From: Deltaproteobacteria bacterium
GTDB lineage: Bacteria > Desulfobacterota > Binatia > UBA9968 > JAJDTQ01
NCBI GenBank assembly: GCA_028818755.1
Contig: JAPPNF010000169.1
Coordinates: 1 to 64,000 of the forward strand
DNA: 64,000 bases
Direction: 5' to 3'
Shown piece after piece: positions 37,785 through 47,225 of the stretch. The translations under genes were made by a program, and so were the position numbers. The notes beneath the pieces are model-generated. The model did no database searches, had not been told where the DNA came from, and was given only the letters and a program-made list of their open reading frames with translations. Positions within the stretch are counted from its first letter, which is position 1; the number at the start of each line of letters is the position of its first letter.

Positions 37785-37899
37785 CCCTCACCCCGACCCT
37801 CTCCCAGAGGGAGAGGGGGTCGTTCGCTCTCCCTGCGGGAGAGAAGGGGTGGCTAGCCCCTCTCCCTCTGGGAGAGGGTGGCCGAAGGCCGGGTGAGGG
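37785..37899. repeat. REP-like inverted repeat (CCCTCACCC..CCCTCTCCCAGAGGGAGAGGG and inverted copy)
   Basis: Inverted arms at 37785-37817 and about 37857-37899 between convergent clpP and an oxidoreductase gene. Confidence 0.8.
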
Positions 37900-37908
37900 C
37901 CGGAGTTC

Positions 37909-39018
37909 TCAGCCGAAGCGCGCGGGCGAGAAGTTCGGATCCGCGTCCGCCCCGAAAAGCAACCGGGCAGCCAGGGAACCCACCGCCGCGCTGGTGGTGA
38001 CGCCGTGCCCGCCGAGTCCGGCGACCCAGAAGAAGCCCTCGACCCGGGGATCCCACCCGATCACGAAGCGGTTGTCATCGGTGAATGTCCGCAGCCCGGC
38101 CCAGGAGCGGCCGATGGGAACGTCGGGGAAGTTGGGGTAGGCCGCGGCCAGCCTCTCCGCCAGCAGCTCGAGCGCCTCGGGTCGCGTCGGCGGGTCGCAG
38201 GGCGGCAACTCGTCCTCGTCCATTGCGCACAACATCAACCCGCCCGAGCTGGGCTGGAAGTAGACTTCGTCGGAAACGTTGAGGACGAAGGGCCAGTCCG
38301 GCTTGACCCAGTCCAGCGGCGGCGTCACGAACAGGTGGCGCCGGCGCGGATGGAAGGCGATGGGCACGGCGCCGGCCATGATGCCCACCGGTCCGGCCCA
38401 GGGCCCCGCGGCGTTGACGACCACGTCGGCGTCGAAGAATCCCCGGGTGGTGGCGACGCCCTGAACGCGTCCGTCGCGCACCTGCACTTCCTCCACCGTC
38501 GCGTCGTACCGGATCACCGCGCCCGCGCTCTGGGCCGTCTTCAGGTAGCCCGAGAGCAGCGCGTTGATGTCGATGACGCCGTCTGACGCGCACCACACGG
38601 CCCCGTCCACGTCGGCGTCCTCGATGAGCGGCATGGCGGCCCGGGTCTTCTCCGGGGACCAGCATTCCACATCGAGGCCCCGCCCGCGCGCCAGCTCCGC
38701 GTCCTTGCGCAGGGCGTCCCACTGCTCGCCGCGCCCGAGGATCATGCAGCCGATGGCATCGTACGAAACCGGCACGGGCCAGCCGGGCGGGGGATTGCGG
38801 ATGAACTCCGCCGATTCGGCGGCCAGGTCCGCCACCGAGGGTTCGCTCAGGACCTGCCGTATGAAACCCGCGTTCCGTCCCGAGGAGTGGAACCCGGCCA
38901 CCGCTTCCTGCTCGACGATCACCATTTGGCGCGCGCCCTGGAGGGCCAGGTGGCAGGCGGTGGTGGCGCCGGCGAACCCGGCGCCAATGATGACGTATCG
39001 CGCCTCTTCGGGTTGCAT
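37909..39018 (-). CDS. FAD-dependent oxidoreductase (DAO/glycine oxidase type)
   Basis: ARYVIIGAGFAGATTACHLALQG; C-terminal GLGGHGVTTSAAVG. Confidence 0.88.
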   Translation of the reverse strand: MQPEEARYVIIGAGFAGATTACHLALQGARQMVIVEQEAVAGFHSSGRNAGFIRQVLSEPSVADLAAESAEFIRNPPPGWPVPVSYDAIGCMILGRGEQWDALRKDAELARGRGLDVECWSPEKTRAAMPLIEDADVDGAVWCASDGVIDINALLSGYLKTAQSAGAVIRYDATVEEVQVRDGRVQGVATTRGFFDADVVVNAAGPWAGPVGIMAGAVPIAFHPRRRHLFVTPPLDWVKPDWPFVLNVSDEVYFQPSSGGLMLCAMDEDELPPCDPPTRPEALELLAERLAAAYPNFPDVPIGRSWAGLRTFTDDNRFVIGWDPRVEGFFWVAGLGGHGVTTSAAVGSLAARLLFGADADPNFSPARFG

Positions 39019-39024
39019 GTCAGC

Positions 39025-40059
39025 TTAGTCCCCGGACGCCACCAGCACCTCGCGAATACGCCTTATTGCGTCGTGGATGTCCGAATCCGAAATCTGGAGA
39101 TGGGTGACCGAGCGGATCCAGCCTCCGCCTACGTGGTTCACGAGCACGCCCTTGTCGCGCAGTCGCGCCACCACGTCTCCCCCGTTGGCGACCCGCCAGT
39201 AGACCATGTTCGTGGGCGGGTCGGGGATGTCGACGTCTAACGGACGCCCGTCATGGACGAGCTCTTTCAGTCCTTCGGCCAGCGCCGCGGCGCGCCGGTG
39301 GTCCTCCAACAGGCGTCCGCGATGCTGGCGCACGCCGTAGAGCGCCGCCGCGGCCAGGAATCCCGCCTGGCGCATGCCGCCGCCGAGCCGCTTGCGGATC
39401 TTGCGCGCGCGCCCGACGTCCTCCCGGCTGCCGGCCAGGGCGGAGCCCACGGGCGCCCCCAGGCCCTTGGAAAAGCAGACCGACACCGTGTCGAACCCGG
39501 CGGAGAGCTCGCGTTCCGAGTGGCCGGTGGCCACCGCCGCGTTCCACAGCCTGGCGCCGTCGCAATGCGCCTTGAGCCCGAGGCCGTGGGCCGTGTTGAC
39601 GATCCGTTCCGTCTCCTGCCGCGGCAGCGCCCGGCCCCGGCCGCGGTTGTGGGTGTTCTCCACCAGGATGAGGGTGGACGCCGATTCGTGCAGTCCGTCG
39701 GGCCGGAACCTGCCCTTGATGGCTTCATCGGAAAGGCTCTCGCTGAACGGGATGAGGTCGAACTGCACCCCCGAAAGCGCGGCCCCGGCGCCCGCTTCGT
39801 AAGCGAAGGTGTGCGATCCCTCCTCGCACAGCACCGAGTCTCCGGGCCTGGTGTGGAGCAGAATCGCGATCTGGTTCGCCATGGAGCCGGAAGGAGTGAA
39901 CACGGCGGCCTCTTGGCCCAGCAGCGCCGCCACTTCTTCCTCGAGCCGGTTGAGACTGGGGTCTTCGCCGTAAACGTCGTCACCCACCTCGGCCGCCGTC
40001 ATCGCGCGGAGCATCTCCGGCGTGGGCGTGGTCACGGTGTCGGAACGCAGGTCGATCAT
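39025..40059 (-). CDS. Threonine aldolase / beta-eliminating lyase family
   Basis: [48 protein letters not shown]. Confidence 0.92.
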   Translation of the reverse strand: MIDLRSDTVTTPTPEMLRAMTAAEVGDDVYGEDPSLNRLEEEVAALLGQEAAVFTPSGSMANQIAILLHTRPGDSVLCEEGSHTFAYEAGAGAALSGVQFDLIPFSESLSDEAIKGRFRPDGLHESASTLILVENTHNRGRGRALPRQETERIVNTAHGLGLKAHCDGARLWNAAVATGHSERELSAGFDTVSVCFSKGLGAPVGSALAGSREDVGRARKIRKRLGGGMRQAGFLAAAALYGVRQHRGRLLEDHRRAAALAEGLKELVHDGRPLDVDIPDPPTNMVYWRVANGGDVVARLRDKGVLVNHVGGGWIRSVTHLQISDSDIHDAIRRIREVLVASGD

Positions 40060-40068
40060 GTTTCTTGT

Positions 40069-41280
40069 CTATTCGTCGGGGGGGAACTTGCGGCCGCGCA
40101 CTACCTCTCCGGATCTGCCGACCGGGGGAAGCGCTTCTCCGTTCAACGTGAGACGCACTCCTCCGGCGTTGCCGAAAGTGATGACGAAATGGGTTTGCGC
40201 GGACAGCGTCCTGGATTCTCCGGGGCCCAGCAGCAGGTCCTGGAACGGCTCGCCGTCGACCCAGATCCTCATCCAGGACTTCTGCTCGGCGGCGATCGTA
40301 AGGGTATGGTTCGCCGGCGTTCCGGCGGCAGCGGTATCCGGAGGCGTCGACAACGCGGCTACCTCGGGTGCCGCCGCCGGGTCGGGGCCTTGGGCGGTCT
40401 GTGTGCCGCTGTCCGGTCCCTGTTGCTGCTGCGGCTCGGCGGTGCTCGTGGTCCGGTCCGTGGTGTCCTCGCCTTGCGATGCCGTGAACTCCTGGGCCGG
40501 CGGTGACGCCGGCGCGTCGGGTGCGGGTGGCGACACGGCAGCGACCTGGTCGGTCTGTGGCGCGGGAGTGTCCTCCGTGGCCGACGGCGCCGGCTCTCCC
40601 CCGGCGGTCGACGGTACGGTGACGTCTTGCGCGGCAGGTGACGCGGCAACGTCCGGCTGGGCCGGTGGCGGCTGCTGTAACGCGGCTACGGGTTCAAGCG
40701 CCGGAGCCGGAGCGGGTTCGGGCGGAGAGGCCGGCGGTTTTGCCACCAGCCGGGGTTTCGATGGATCCGTTTCGGTGGCTTCCGGTTGCAGGACGGAGCT
40801 TTGGGCATCGTCGGTCCGGGGCGGGGGGACGGGGATCGGCGGCGTCCCCGGTGCAGGCGTTTCCGGTGGTGCGGGCGCGGATTTCACCAGGAGCCGCTCC
40901 ACCGGTCCGCCGATGACGCCGATGAACGGCGGGTCGTAGAGATAGACGCCGATCACCGCGCCCAGCAACAAGGCCAGCGTGACCATGGCGGTGGCTTTCC
41001 ACGACCGGGGCTGCCTTACGGGGATGACGGCCGCGGGCTCCGGCTGCCGGTTCTCGCGAACGAACTGGGCCGCGAGCGTCTCCACCTCGACCTCCAGGAA
41101 CGAGGCATAGGTGCGGAGGAAATGGACCATGTACAGACGGTCCGAAACAAGACGCCCGTCGCCGCCGCCCTCGAGGATCTCGAGGTAGTAGCGTGGAATG
41201 CGGGTCGCCTCCTCCACCTGCGTGAGGGTCAGGCCCTTTTGCTCCCGCGCTTCCCGAATATAGTCGGCAGTGCCACTCAC
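40069..41280 (-). CDS. RodZ-like HTH protein with C-terminal DUF4115
   Basis: HTH IREAREQKGLTLTQVEEATRIPRYYLEILE, one TM, Pro/Ala-rich linker, C-terminal WMRIWVDGEPFQDLLLGPGES. Confidence 0.85.
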   Translation of the reverse strand: MSGTADYIREAREQKGLTLTQVEEATRIPRYYLEILEGGGDGRLVSDRLYMVHFLRTYASFLEVEVETLAAQFVRENRQPEPAAVIPVRQPRSWKATAMVTLALLLGAVIGVYLYDPPFIGVIGGPVERLLVKSAPAPPETPAPGTPPIPVPPPRTDDAQSSVLQPEATETDPSKPRLVAKPPASPPEPAPAPALEPVAALQQPPPAQPDVAASPAAQDVTVPSTAGGEPAPSATEDTPAPQTDQVAAVSPPAPDAPASPPAQEFTASQGEDTTDRTTSTAEPQQQQGPDSGTQTAQGPDPAAAPEVAALSTPPDTAAAGTPANHTLTIAAEQKSWMRIWVDGEPFQDLLLGPGESRTLSAQTHFVITFGNAGGVRLTLNGEALPPVGRSGEVVRGRKFPPDE

Positions 41281-41326
41281 GGCTCTCGGGATAACCTCCG
41301 CGTATACGGATTTTCGGATCCGGCCA

Positions 41327-42316
41327 CTAGTTCACGGACTGGAATACCGGCCCGCCCGGGTAGAAGGCGGCGAAGCGGTCGTTCAGAATCGGGTTGTACA
41401 GGAGCTGCCGGAGCTTGCGCCCCTTGAGGGGACCCTCCACCGCTTCTCCGCGCAGCCACGACCACAGGCTTCCCGTCTCCTTGTCGCGCAACAGCACGTT
41501 GCCCTGCGCATCCTTGCGCTCCGACTTCGCGAAGGTCAGGACGCGGTCGTCGAGTTCCCGGCGCCACGCCGTACCCGTGGAGTCGCCGGGCGAGTAGTAC
41601 ACCACGATCTTGGCGCCGTTGAACTCGTCGTTGACCACGTTCTGCCGTTCGAGCGCCTTGTAGGGGTAGAGCTTGCCCTTGAACTTGACCACCACGGCCA
41701 GCCCGAGGGGCTCGCTGTCGTACGGGCCTACGTAGGTTCCCATGAAACCGCCGCGGCGGTAACCCGGCAGGACCAGGGTATCGGGATAGCTCTTCTTCCA
41801 GTTGGCCCAGCTCGTCACGGTCGACGGCATGAACTCCAGCCGCTCTCCCTTTAGCGGGCCGTGGGCCGCCTCGCCGGTCACGTGGACCCAGAGCGAATCC
41901 GTTTCCCGGTCGTACATGACGAACGATTGCTCGTAGAGGATTCCCGCGTGCCCGAAGCTCAACACCCTGTCGTCGAGTTTGCGTCTATACACGATAGACG
42001 TCTGGCACAGCGGTCACCAGGAGACGGCGATGGGCACCCCTCCGATGGTGTCGTTGCCGAGCTCGTGGACGCCCATGATGGTGATGGGATACGCCTTGGC
42101 TTCGCCCTTGTGGGCCACGCCGATGATCACGTCCCGGTCGAAGATGAACTGCTGCTTTTCCGCTTCCGCGGCGCTCAGCATCCTGGGGTCGTCGAAGACC
42201 GGGAACGCGTCCCGCGGCACCGCCTGCCAGCCGAAGGGGGGCGCCGCCGCCGTCGCGGCCGTGACCGCCGCCAGCGCGGCCGCGGCCAGCAAGGCCGTCA
42301 ATGATTTTCGGATCAT
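41327..42316 (-). CDS. DUF3179 protein, candidate selenoprotein (in-frame TGA at 42014-42016 at the CPLC first-Cys position)
   Basis: Two ORF-track pieces (42014..42376 and 41327..41992) share a frame: ...NDTIGGVPIAVSW-[TGA]-PLCQTSIVYRRKLDDRVLSFGHAGILYEQSFVMYDRETDSLW. Signal peptide and RBS at ATG 42316. Confidence 0.7.
41982..42000 (-). promoter_or_regulatory. Candidate bacterial SECIS hairpin
   Basis: mRNA CGUCUAU-CGUGU-AUAGACG; stem starts 13 nt and loop 20 nt after the UGA. Confidence 0.5.
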
Positions 42317-42411
42317 GGGTTCACCTCGTTTCCTGTCCTGTCGTCCCTCAACGATAACCGGTCGTCCTGTCTCCATTATTAACGATTACCGCGCCGGAGG
42401 CCACAGGCGGC

Positions 42412-43143
42412 TCACTTGCGGTGGAAGCCGAGGACCTCTCCGGTGATGTAGTCGCTGTCGCTGCACGCGAAGAAGACGAACGCCGGCGCTACCGTCTCGG
42501 CGGGGGCCGGAGCGGGCCGGGGGTCGGGAATCCCCTCGCGCTCACGGAAGTCGGCGATGGCGTCGGTCATGCGCGTGTCCGCGATGGGCGAGATGCAGTT
42601 GACCTGGATGTTGTGGGCCTTCATCTCGTTGGCGACGTTGAAGGTGAGGGTGATGATGGCGCCCTTGGCGGCGGCATAGTCCGACACCCCGTTGGACGGC
42701 CGCAACGCCGCCGGGCCGGTGAGGTTGATGATCTTGCCCGATCGTTGCCGCTTCATGATCGGGAGCACTGCCTGCATGCCGTTGAAGGTGCCCTTGAGAT
42801 GAACCCGGATGGTGTCGTCCCACTGCTCCTCGGTGATGTCCTCGAACCGTCTGAGCGTGAGGACTCCCGCGTTGTTGACGAGAACGTCGACGCGGCCCCA
42901 GCGTTCCTCGACTTCCCGCACAAGGCCCTCCACCTCCGCCCGCCGGCCGACGTCCACCAGCCGCGCGATGCTCTCGGCGCCCATGCCCGAGAGATCGTTC
43001 TGGACCGAATCGAGAGCCGCCTGGTCGCGCACTCCCGTGATGGCCAGAACCGCGCCCTCCCGGGCGAAAGCCAGCGCCACCGCCCGGCCGATGCCGCGGC
43101 TGGCGCCGGTGATGATGGCGACGCGCCCTTCAAGCCTACCCAT
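42412..43143 (-). CDS. SDR family oxidoreductase
   Basis: GRVAIITGASRGIGRAVALAFA, NNAGVL, SDYAAAKGAI. Confidence 0.93.
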   Translation of the reverse strand: MGRLEGRVAIITGASRGIGRAVALAFAREGAVLAITGVRDQAALDSVQNDLSGMGAESIARLVDVGRRAEVEGLVREVEERWGRVDVLVNNAGVLTLRRFEDITEEQWDDTIRVHLKGTFNGMQAVLPIMKRQRSGKIINLTGPAALRPSNGVSDYAAAKGAIITLTFNVANEMKAHNIQVNCISPIADTRMTDAIADFREREGIPDPRPAPAPAETVAPAFVFFACSDSDYITGEVLGFHRK

Positions 43144-44506
43144 GGGCCTGCCCTTTCTCGGCCAGCTCGTTCACCGTCTCCGCCAGCCTCCGGCACAGCT
43201 CCGGCAGGTCGGCGCTGTCGACGCTGCAGAACGCGATCCGAAGCCCGTTCATGTTGTCGCCGTCGAACGGCACGGTGCCGATGCCGTGCTCGTCGAGCAG
43301 GTGGTTGGCGACGTCCGTCGCGCGCAGCCCCGACTCCGGCCGCAGGGTGACGAAGCAGAAGAAGCCGCCCTGGAACGGCTCCACGGTGAGGAGGTCGGTC
43401 TCCATCGTTCCCAGCTCTTCCTTCAGGGTCTGGTAGCGTTCCTTCAGGAGCTCGAAGGTCCGCTGCCGCTCCACCACCAGCCGCTCCATTTGCTCCATGG
43501 CTTTCGTGGCCACGGATTGGGTCACCGTCGAGTTGTTGGAGAAAAGGCCGCGGTTGACTCCGGCGAACTTGTTGTCGATCTCCGAGGCCAGGGTGTCGGC
43601 GTCGTCCCCGGACAGCCACTCGTCGGGACGCGCCAGGGTGATGGTGCCGGCGCGAGCGCCGTACCAGAGAAGCTCCTTGGTGACGCCGTCCAGCTTCACC
43701 GGCAGGAGGTTCGTCCGCGGCCGGCACAGGTAGAACAGCGACGACTGCATGGCGGCAGGGTCGTAGACGTAGCTCTCGTAGGCGTCATCGAACAGCACGA
43801 CCAGACGCTTGTCGCTGCCCTCCGCGAGTCGGTCCAGCGCGTCCACCAGCCGGCGTCCGGCCGCGGCGGACGGGCAGAAGCCGGTGGGGTTGTTCGGGAA
43901 GTTGAGCAGCACCACCGCGTTGTCCTGCTCGAGCCACACCCGTTGGATGACCGAGACGAGCCCGGCGACGTTCAGGTCGCCGCCGTCGTACAGCGGGAAG
44001 TCGGTGATGCGGATGCCGAGGTTCCTTTCCAGGACGTGGTCGTAGTTCTCCCAGCGCCGGTCGGCCGTGATGAGGGAGCGGCCGGGGTCCACGAACATCC
44101 GCGCGGCGATGCTGATGGCGGCGGTGATGCCGGGGGTGAGGATCGGCGGATGCAGTTGCCGCTCGAGCCGTTCGTACTCATCGCCCGCCCGGGCCAGGAC
44201 CCACTTCTTCCATGCCGAGCGGAACGCCGGCGTGCCGGTTTCCGGCGTGTACGGAAAGATCTCCTCGGTCTCCAGCCCGTTGAAGAAAGAGTGGATCAGG
44301 GGCGTGCAAAGCGTGATCTCGCGCTCCCCGCCCTCGGGGTACACGGCGCTTTCCGGCCCCCGGGCGGAGCCGATGGTGGCGTTGATCCGGGCCTTGGCCT
44401 TGGCCTTGCCGGTCCAGTAAAGGATCCCCTGCGGGTTGTGGATGTTTTTCCCGTAGTCGGAGAAGAACGCCATGGCGCCGGTACGGGTCAGTGCGGGAAA
44501 GTCCAT
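43136..44506 (-). CDS. PLP-dependent aminotransferase class I/II
   Basis: NFPNNPTGFCPS, LFDDAYESYVYD, lysine region VKLDGVTKELLWYGARAG. Confidence 0.9.
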   Translation of the reverse strand: MDFPALTRTGAMAFFSDYGKNIHNPQGILYWTGKAKAKARINATIGSARGPESAVYPEGGEREITLCTPLIHSFFNGLETEEIFPYTPETGTPAFRSAWKKWVLARAGDEYERLERQLHPPILTPGITAAISIAARMFVDPGRSLITADRRWENYDHVLERNLGIRITDFPLYDGGDLNVAGLVSVIQRVWLEQDNAVVLLNFPNNPTGFCPSAAAGRRLVDALDRLAEGSDKRLVVLFDDAYESYVYDPAAMQSSLFYLCRPRTNLLPVKLDGVTKELLWYGARAGTITLARPDEWLSGDDADTLASEIDNKFAGVNRGLFSNNSTVTQSVATKAMEQMERLVVERQRTFELLKERYQTLKEELGTMETDLLTVEPFQGGFFCFVTLRPESGLRATDVANHLLDEHGIGTVPFDGDNMNGLRIAFCSVDSADLPELCRRLAETVNELAEKGQAHG

Positions 44507-44545
44507 CGGGTTCTCGATTCGTCTCGACGAGCCTGCCGGGTCCGC

Positions 44546-45349
44546 CTAGGCGAAGGCCTGGTCCAGGCGCGCCATGTCCTCTTCGGAAAGGCGCCAGTCC
44601 GACGCGCCGCAGTTCTCGGTGGTCCGGGAGACCTTGTCGGACTTGGGGATGGCGATGACGCCTTCGTGGGAAGTACACCAGTTGAGCGCCACTTGAGCGG
44701 CGGTCTTGCCGTTCGCTTCCGCGATCTCGTGCAGCGCCCTTGTCTCCCGCGCCGGGAACAGCCCGGGTTTGCCGGCAAGCCTGCCGCTGTCCAGCGGCGT
44801 GTAGGCGATGACGGTGACGTCGTGGCGCTGGCAATAGGGCAACAGCGTCCGCTCGATTTCGCGCCGCCGGAGGTTGTACAGCACCTGATTCGACACGATG
44901 GGATGATGGCTCAGGGCGGCCTGCGCCTCCACCAGTTCGTCGGTGGAGAAGTTGCTGACGCCGATGTAGCGGATCCGGCCCGTATCCACCAGGGTTTCCA
45001 TTGCACGCATGGTTTCCTCGATGGGAGTGTTCCGGCTCGGCCAGTGGATCTGGTAGAGGTCGATGGTGTCGATATCGAGCCGCCGTAGGCTGGCGTCCGC
45101 GGCTCGAAGCACCTGGTCGTAACCCAGGTGGTCTCCGGACACCTTGCTGGCGACGAATACCTGCTCGCGGATGCCGCGCACGGCCTCGCCGACGATGTCC
45201 TCGGTCCGGTACATCTCGGCCGTGTCGATCAGGTTCGCGCCCAGCTCGATGCCGTGCCGGAGAGGCTCGACTCCGCCCCGGTATTGCCACACGCCCAGGC
45301 CGACCTCGGGCACCTGGAGATCAGTGCGGCCGAGTGGTTTCGTCTTCAT
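44546..45349 (-). CDS. Aldo/keto reductase
   Basis: LIDTAEMYRTEDIVGEAVRGIREQVFVASKVS, DLYQIHWPSRNTPIEETMRAME, RYIGVSNFS. Confidence 0.93.
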   Translation of the reverse strand: MKTKPLGRTDLQVPEVGLGVWQYRGGVEPLRHGIELGANLIDTAEMYRTEDIVGEAVRGIREQVFVASKVSGDHLGYDQVLRAADASLRRLDIDTIDLYQIHWPSRNTPIEETMRAMETLVDTGRIRYIGVSNFSTDELVEAQAALSHHPIVSNQVLYNLRRREIERTLLPYCQRHDVTVIAYTPLDSGRLAGKPGLFPARETRALHEIAEANGKTAAQVALNWCTSHEGVIAIPKSDKVSRTTENCGASDWRLSEEDMARLDQAFA

Positions 45350-45434
45350 CGGGTGCCTGTCGTGGGGACCGGGAGGGCCGGTTCTGCGGCCGGCAAGTCG
45401 CGCCGGACAAAGCGCATGGGCAGGAGATCAAGCG

Positions 45435-45531
45435 GCGTCCTTCGACTTCGCTTCGCTACGCTCAGGACGAACGGGTTTGGAAATCCTGTTTCCGTTCGTC
45501 CTGAGCGTAGCGAAGCGAAGTCGAAGGACGC
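45435..45531. repeat. Long perfect inverted repeat (40-bp arms, 17-nt loop), interspersed hairpin family
   Basis: GCGTCCTTCGACTTCGCTTCGCTACGCTCAGGACGAACGG and exact reverse complement. Confidence 0.93.
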
Positions 45532-45555
45532 CATTCTGCTTACTCGGACGGGCTC

Positions 45556-45858
45556 CTAGGCGGTGCTGGCGGCGCTGTCACCGGAGGATGACTTCTCCGA
45601 AGGCTTGCTCTCCTTGGACTTCCCGGAGTCCGTCGAATCCTTTCCGCCGTTGTTGTCCTGCTTGTCTCCGTTGGAACCCTTTCCGCGTCCGTAGTCGGTC
45701 ACGTACCAACCGGTGCCCTTGAGTTGAAAGGACGTGTTCGAGATCAGCTTCTGTACCTTGGCCCGGCAACTCGGGCACTTCTTGAGCGGGTCTTCCGTGA
45801 TCCTCTGGGTCACCTCGAACACGCCGCATTTCGAACACTGGTACTCGTAGATGGGCAT
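45556..45858 (-). CDS. FmdB family zinc ribbon protein (second copy)
   Basis: [56 protein letters not shown]; low-complexity tail. Confidence 0.9.
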   Translation of the reverse strand: MPIYEYQCSKCGVFEVTQRITEDPLKKCPSCRAKVQKLISNTSFQLKGTGWYVTDYGRGKGSNGDKQDNNGGKDSTDSGKSKESKPSEKSSSGDSAASTA

Positions 45859-46055
45859 AGGCTGGCCTCGCGCGGGTAGGTTATCGGAAACATAAACACT
45901 GGTCCCGCGGTTGTCAAATACGCTCTCCCGCCGCCCGGCGGTGTCGTTCGGGGCTTCGAGGCGCGGCTTCCGGGGTTGACTTGACCTGCGACCGGACACG
46001 GGCTTATGTTACGAGCCATCTGACAGCCGGACCGACGCCAGCCAAGGAGGAAAGA

Positions 46056-47225
46056 ATGGATTTCGAGCTTCCCGAAGAGGTCAAGATCATCAAGAACACC
46101 ATGCGTGATTTCGTCGACCGTGAGCTTATCCCGCTGGAGCGGGAGTTTCGCCCGGAGGGCGAGGAGATGCCCGAGGAGCTCTACAAGCCGCTTCAGGAAA
46201 AGGCCAAGGCCCTGGGGTTCTGGATGCTCGACATTCCCGAGGAGTACGGCGGCGCCGGTCTCGACCTGTTGACGCGCTGCGTGATCCAGGAGGAGGTCTC
46301 CCGCACCATCTCCATCCCTTTCCGCAACAACCCGGTCTTCGGCCCGGAGGCGCGCGGCATTCTTTTCGAGCTCAACGACGAGCAGAAGGAGCGCTACCTC
46401 TACCCCGTGATCCGCGGGGAAAAGACCGCGTGCTTCGCCCAGACCGAGCCCGACGCCGGCGGCGACCCCGCGGGGATGAAGACCCGGGCGGTGCTGGACG
46501 GCGATCACTGGGTGCTGAACGGCACCAAGCGCTTCATCAGCAACGCGGGCTTCTCCGACTTCGCCCAGGTCATGGCGGTGACCGATCCCGAGAAGCGCGC
46601 GCGGGGCGGCATCACCTGCTTCCTGGTGGACATGGACACGCCGGGCGTGACCATCGAACGCCGCTGGCCCACCATGATGGGCGACGCGCCGTTCCAGATC
46701 CTTTTCGAGGACGCCCGCATACCCGTGGGCAACGTCGCGGGCGAGGTGGGGCAGGGCTTCCGGCTTGCCCAGGGCTGGCTCCAGGAGGGGCGCATCAAGG
46801 GCCACGGTGCGCGTTGCGTCGGCATCGCAGAGCGCGCGCTGGACATGATGATGGACTACTCGCAGATCCGTACCACCTTCGGGCAGCCGCTGGCGGAACG
46901 GCAGGCGGTCCAGTTCATGATCGCCGACTCGGTCATGGAGCTACACATGGCGCGCAACTTGGTCTACGAATGCGCCTGGCGCCACGACCGCGGCGAGGAC
47001 ATCCGCAACATGGGCTACATGGTCAAGTGCGTGTGCACGGAGATGGCCAGCCGGGTGGTGGACCGCTCCATCCAGGTCCACGGCGGCATCGGCCTCACCA
47101 AGGAGTTGCCGCTGGAGTGGTGGTACCGGCAGTTGCGCAGCATCCGCATCACCGAGGGCGCCACCGAGGTGCTGCGCTGGCGCATGGCCCAGAACCTCTT
47201 GCGCGCCCGCGCCAAGGGTCAATGA
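46056..47225 (+). CDS. Acyl-CoA dehydrogenase
   Basis: MDFELPEEVKIIKNTMRDFVDREL, CFAQTEPDAGGDPAGMKT, QVHGGIGLTKELPLE. Confidence 0.94.
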   Translation: MDFELPEEVKIIKNTMRDFVDRELIPLEREFRPEGEEMPEELYKPLQEKAKALGFWMLDIPEEYGGAGLDLLTRCVIQEEVSRTISIPFRNNPVFGPEARGILFELNDEQKERYLYPVIRGEKTACFAQTEPDAGGDPAGMKTRAVLDGDHWVLNGTKRFISNAGFSDFAQVMAVTDPEKRARGGITCFLVDMDTPGVTIERRWPTMMGDAPFQILFEDARIPVGNVAGEVGQGFRLAQGWLQEGRIKGHGARCVGIAERALDMMMDYSQIRTTFGQPLAERQAVQFMIADSVMELHMARNLVYECAWRHDRGEDIRNMGYMVKCVCTEMASRVVDRSIQVHGGIGLTKELPLEWWYRQLRSIRITEGATEVLRWRMAQNLLRARAKGQ

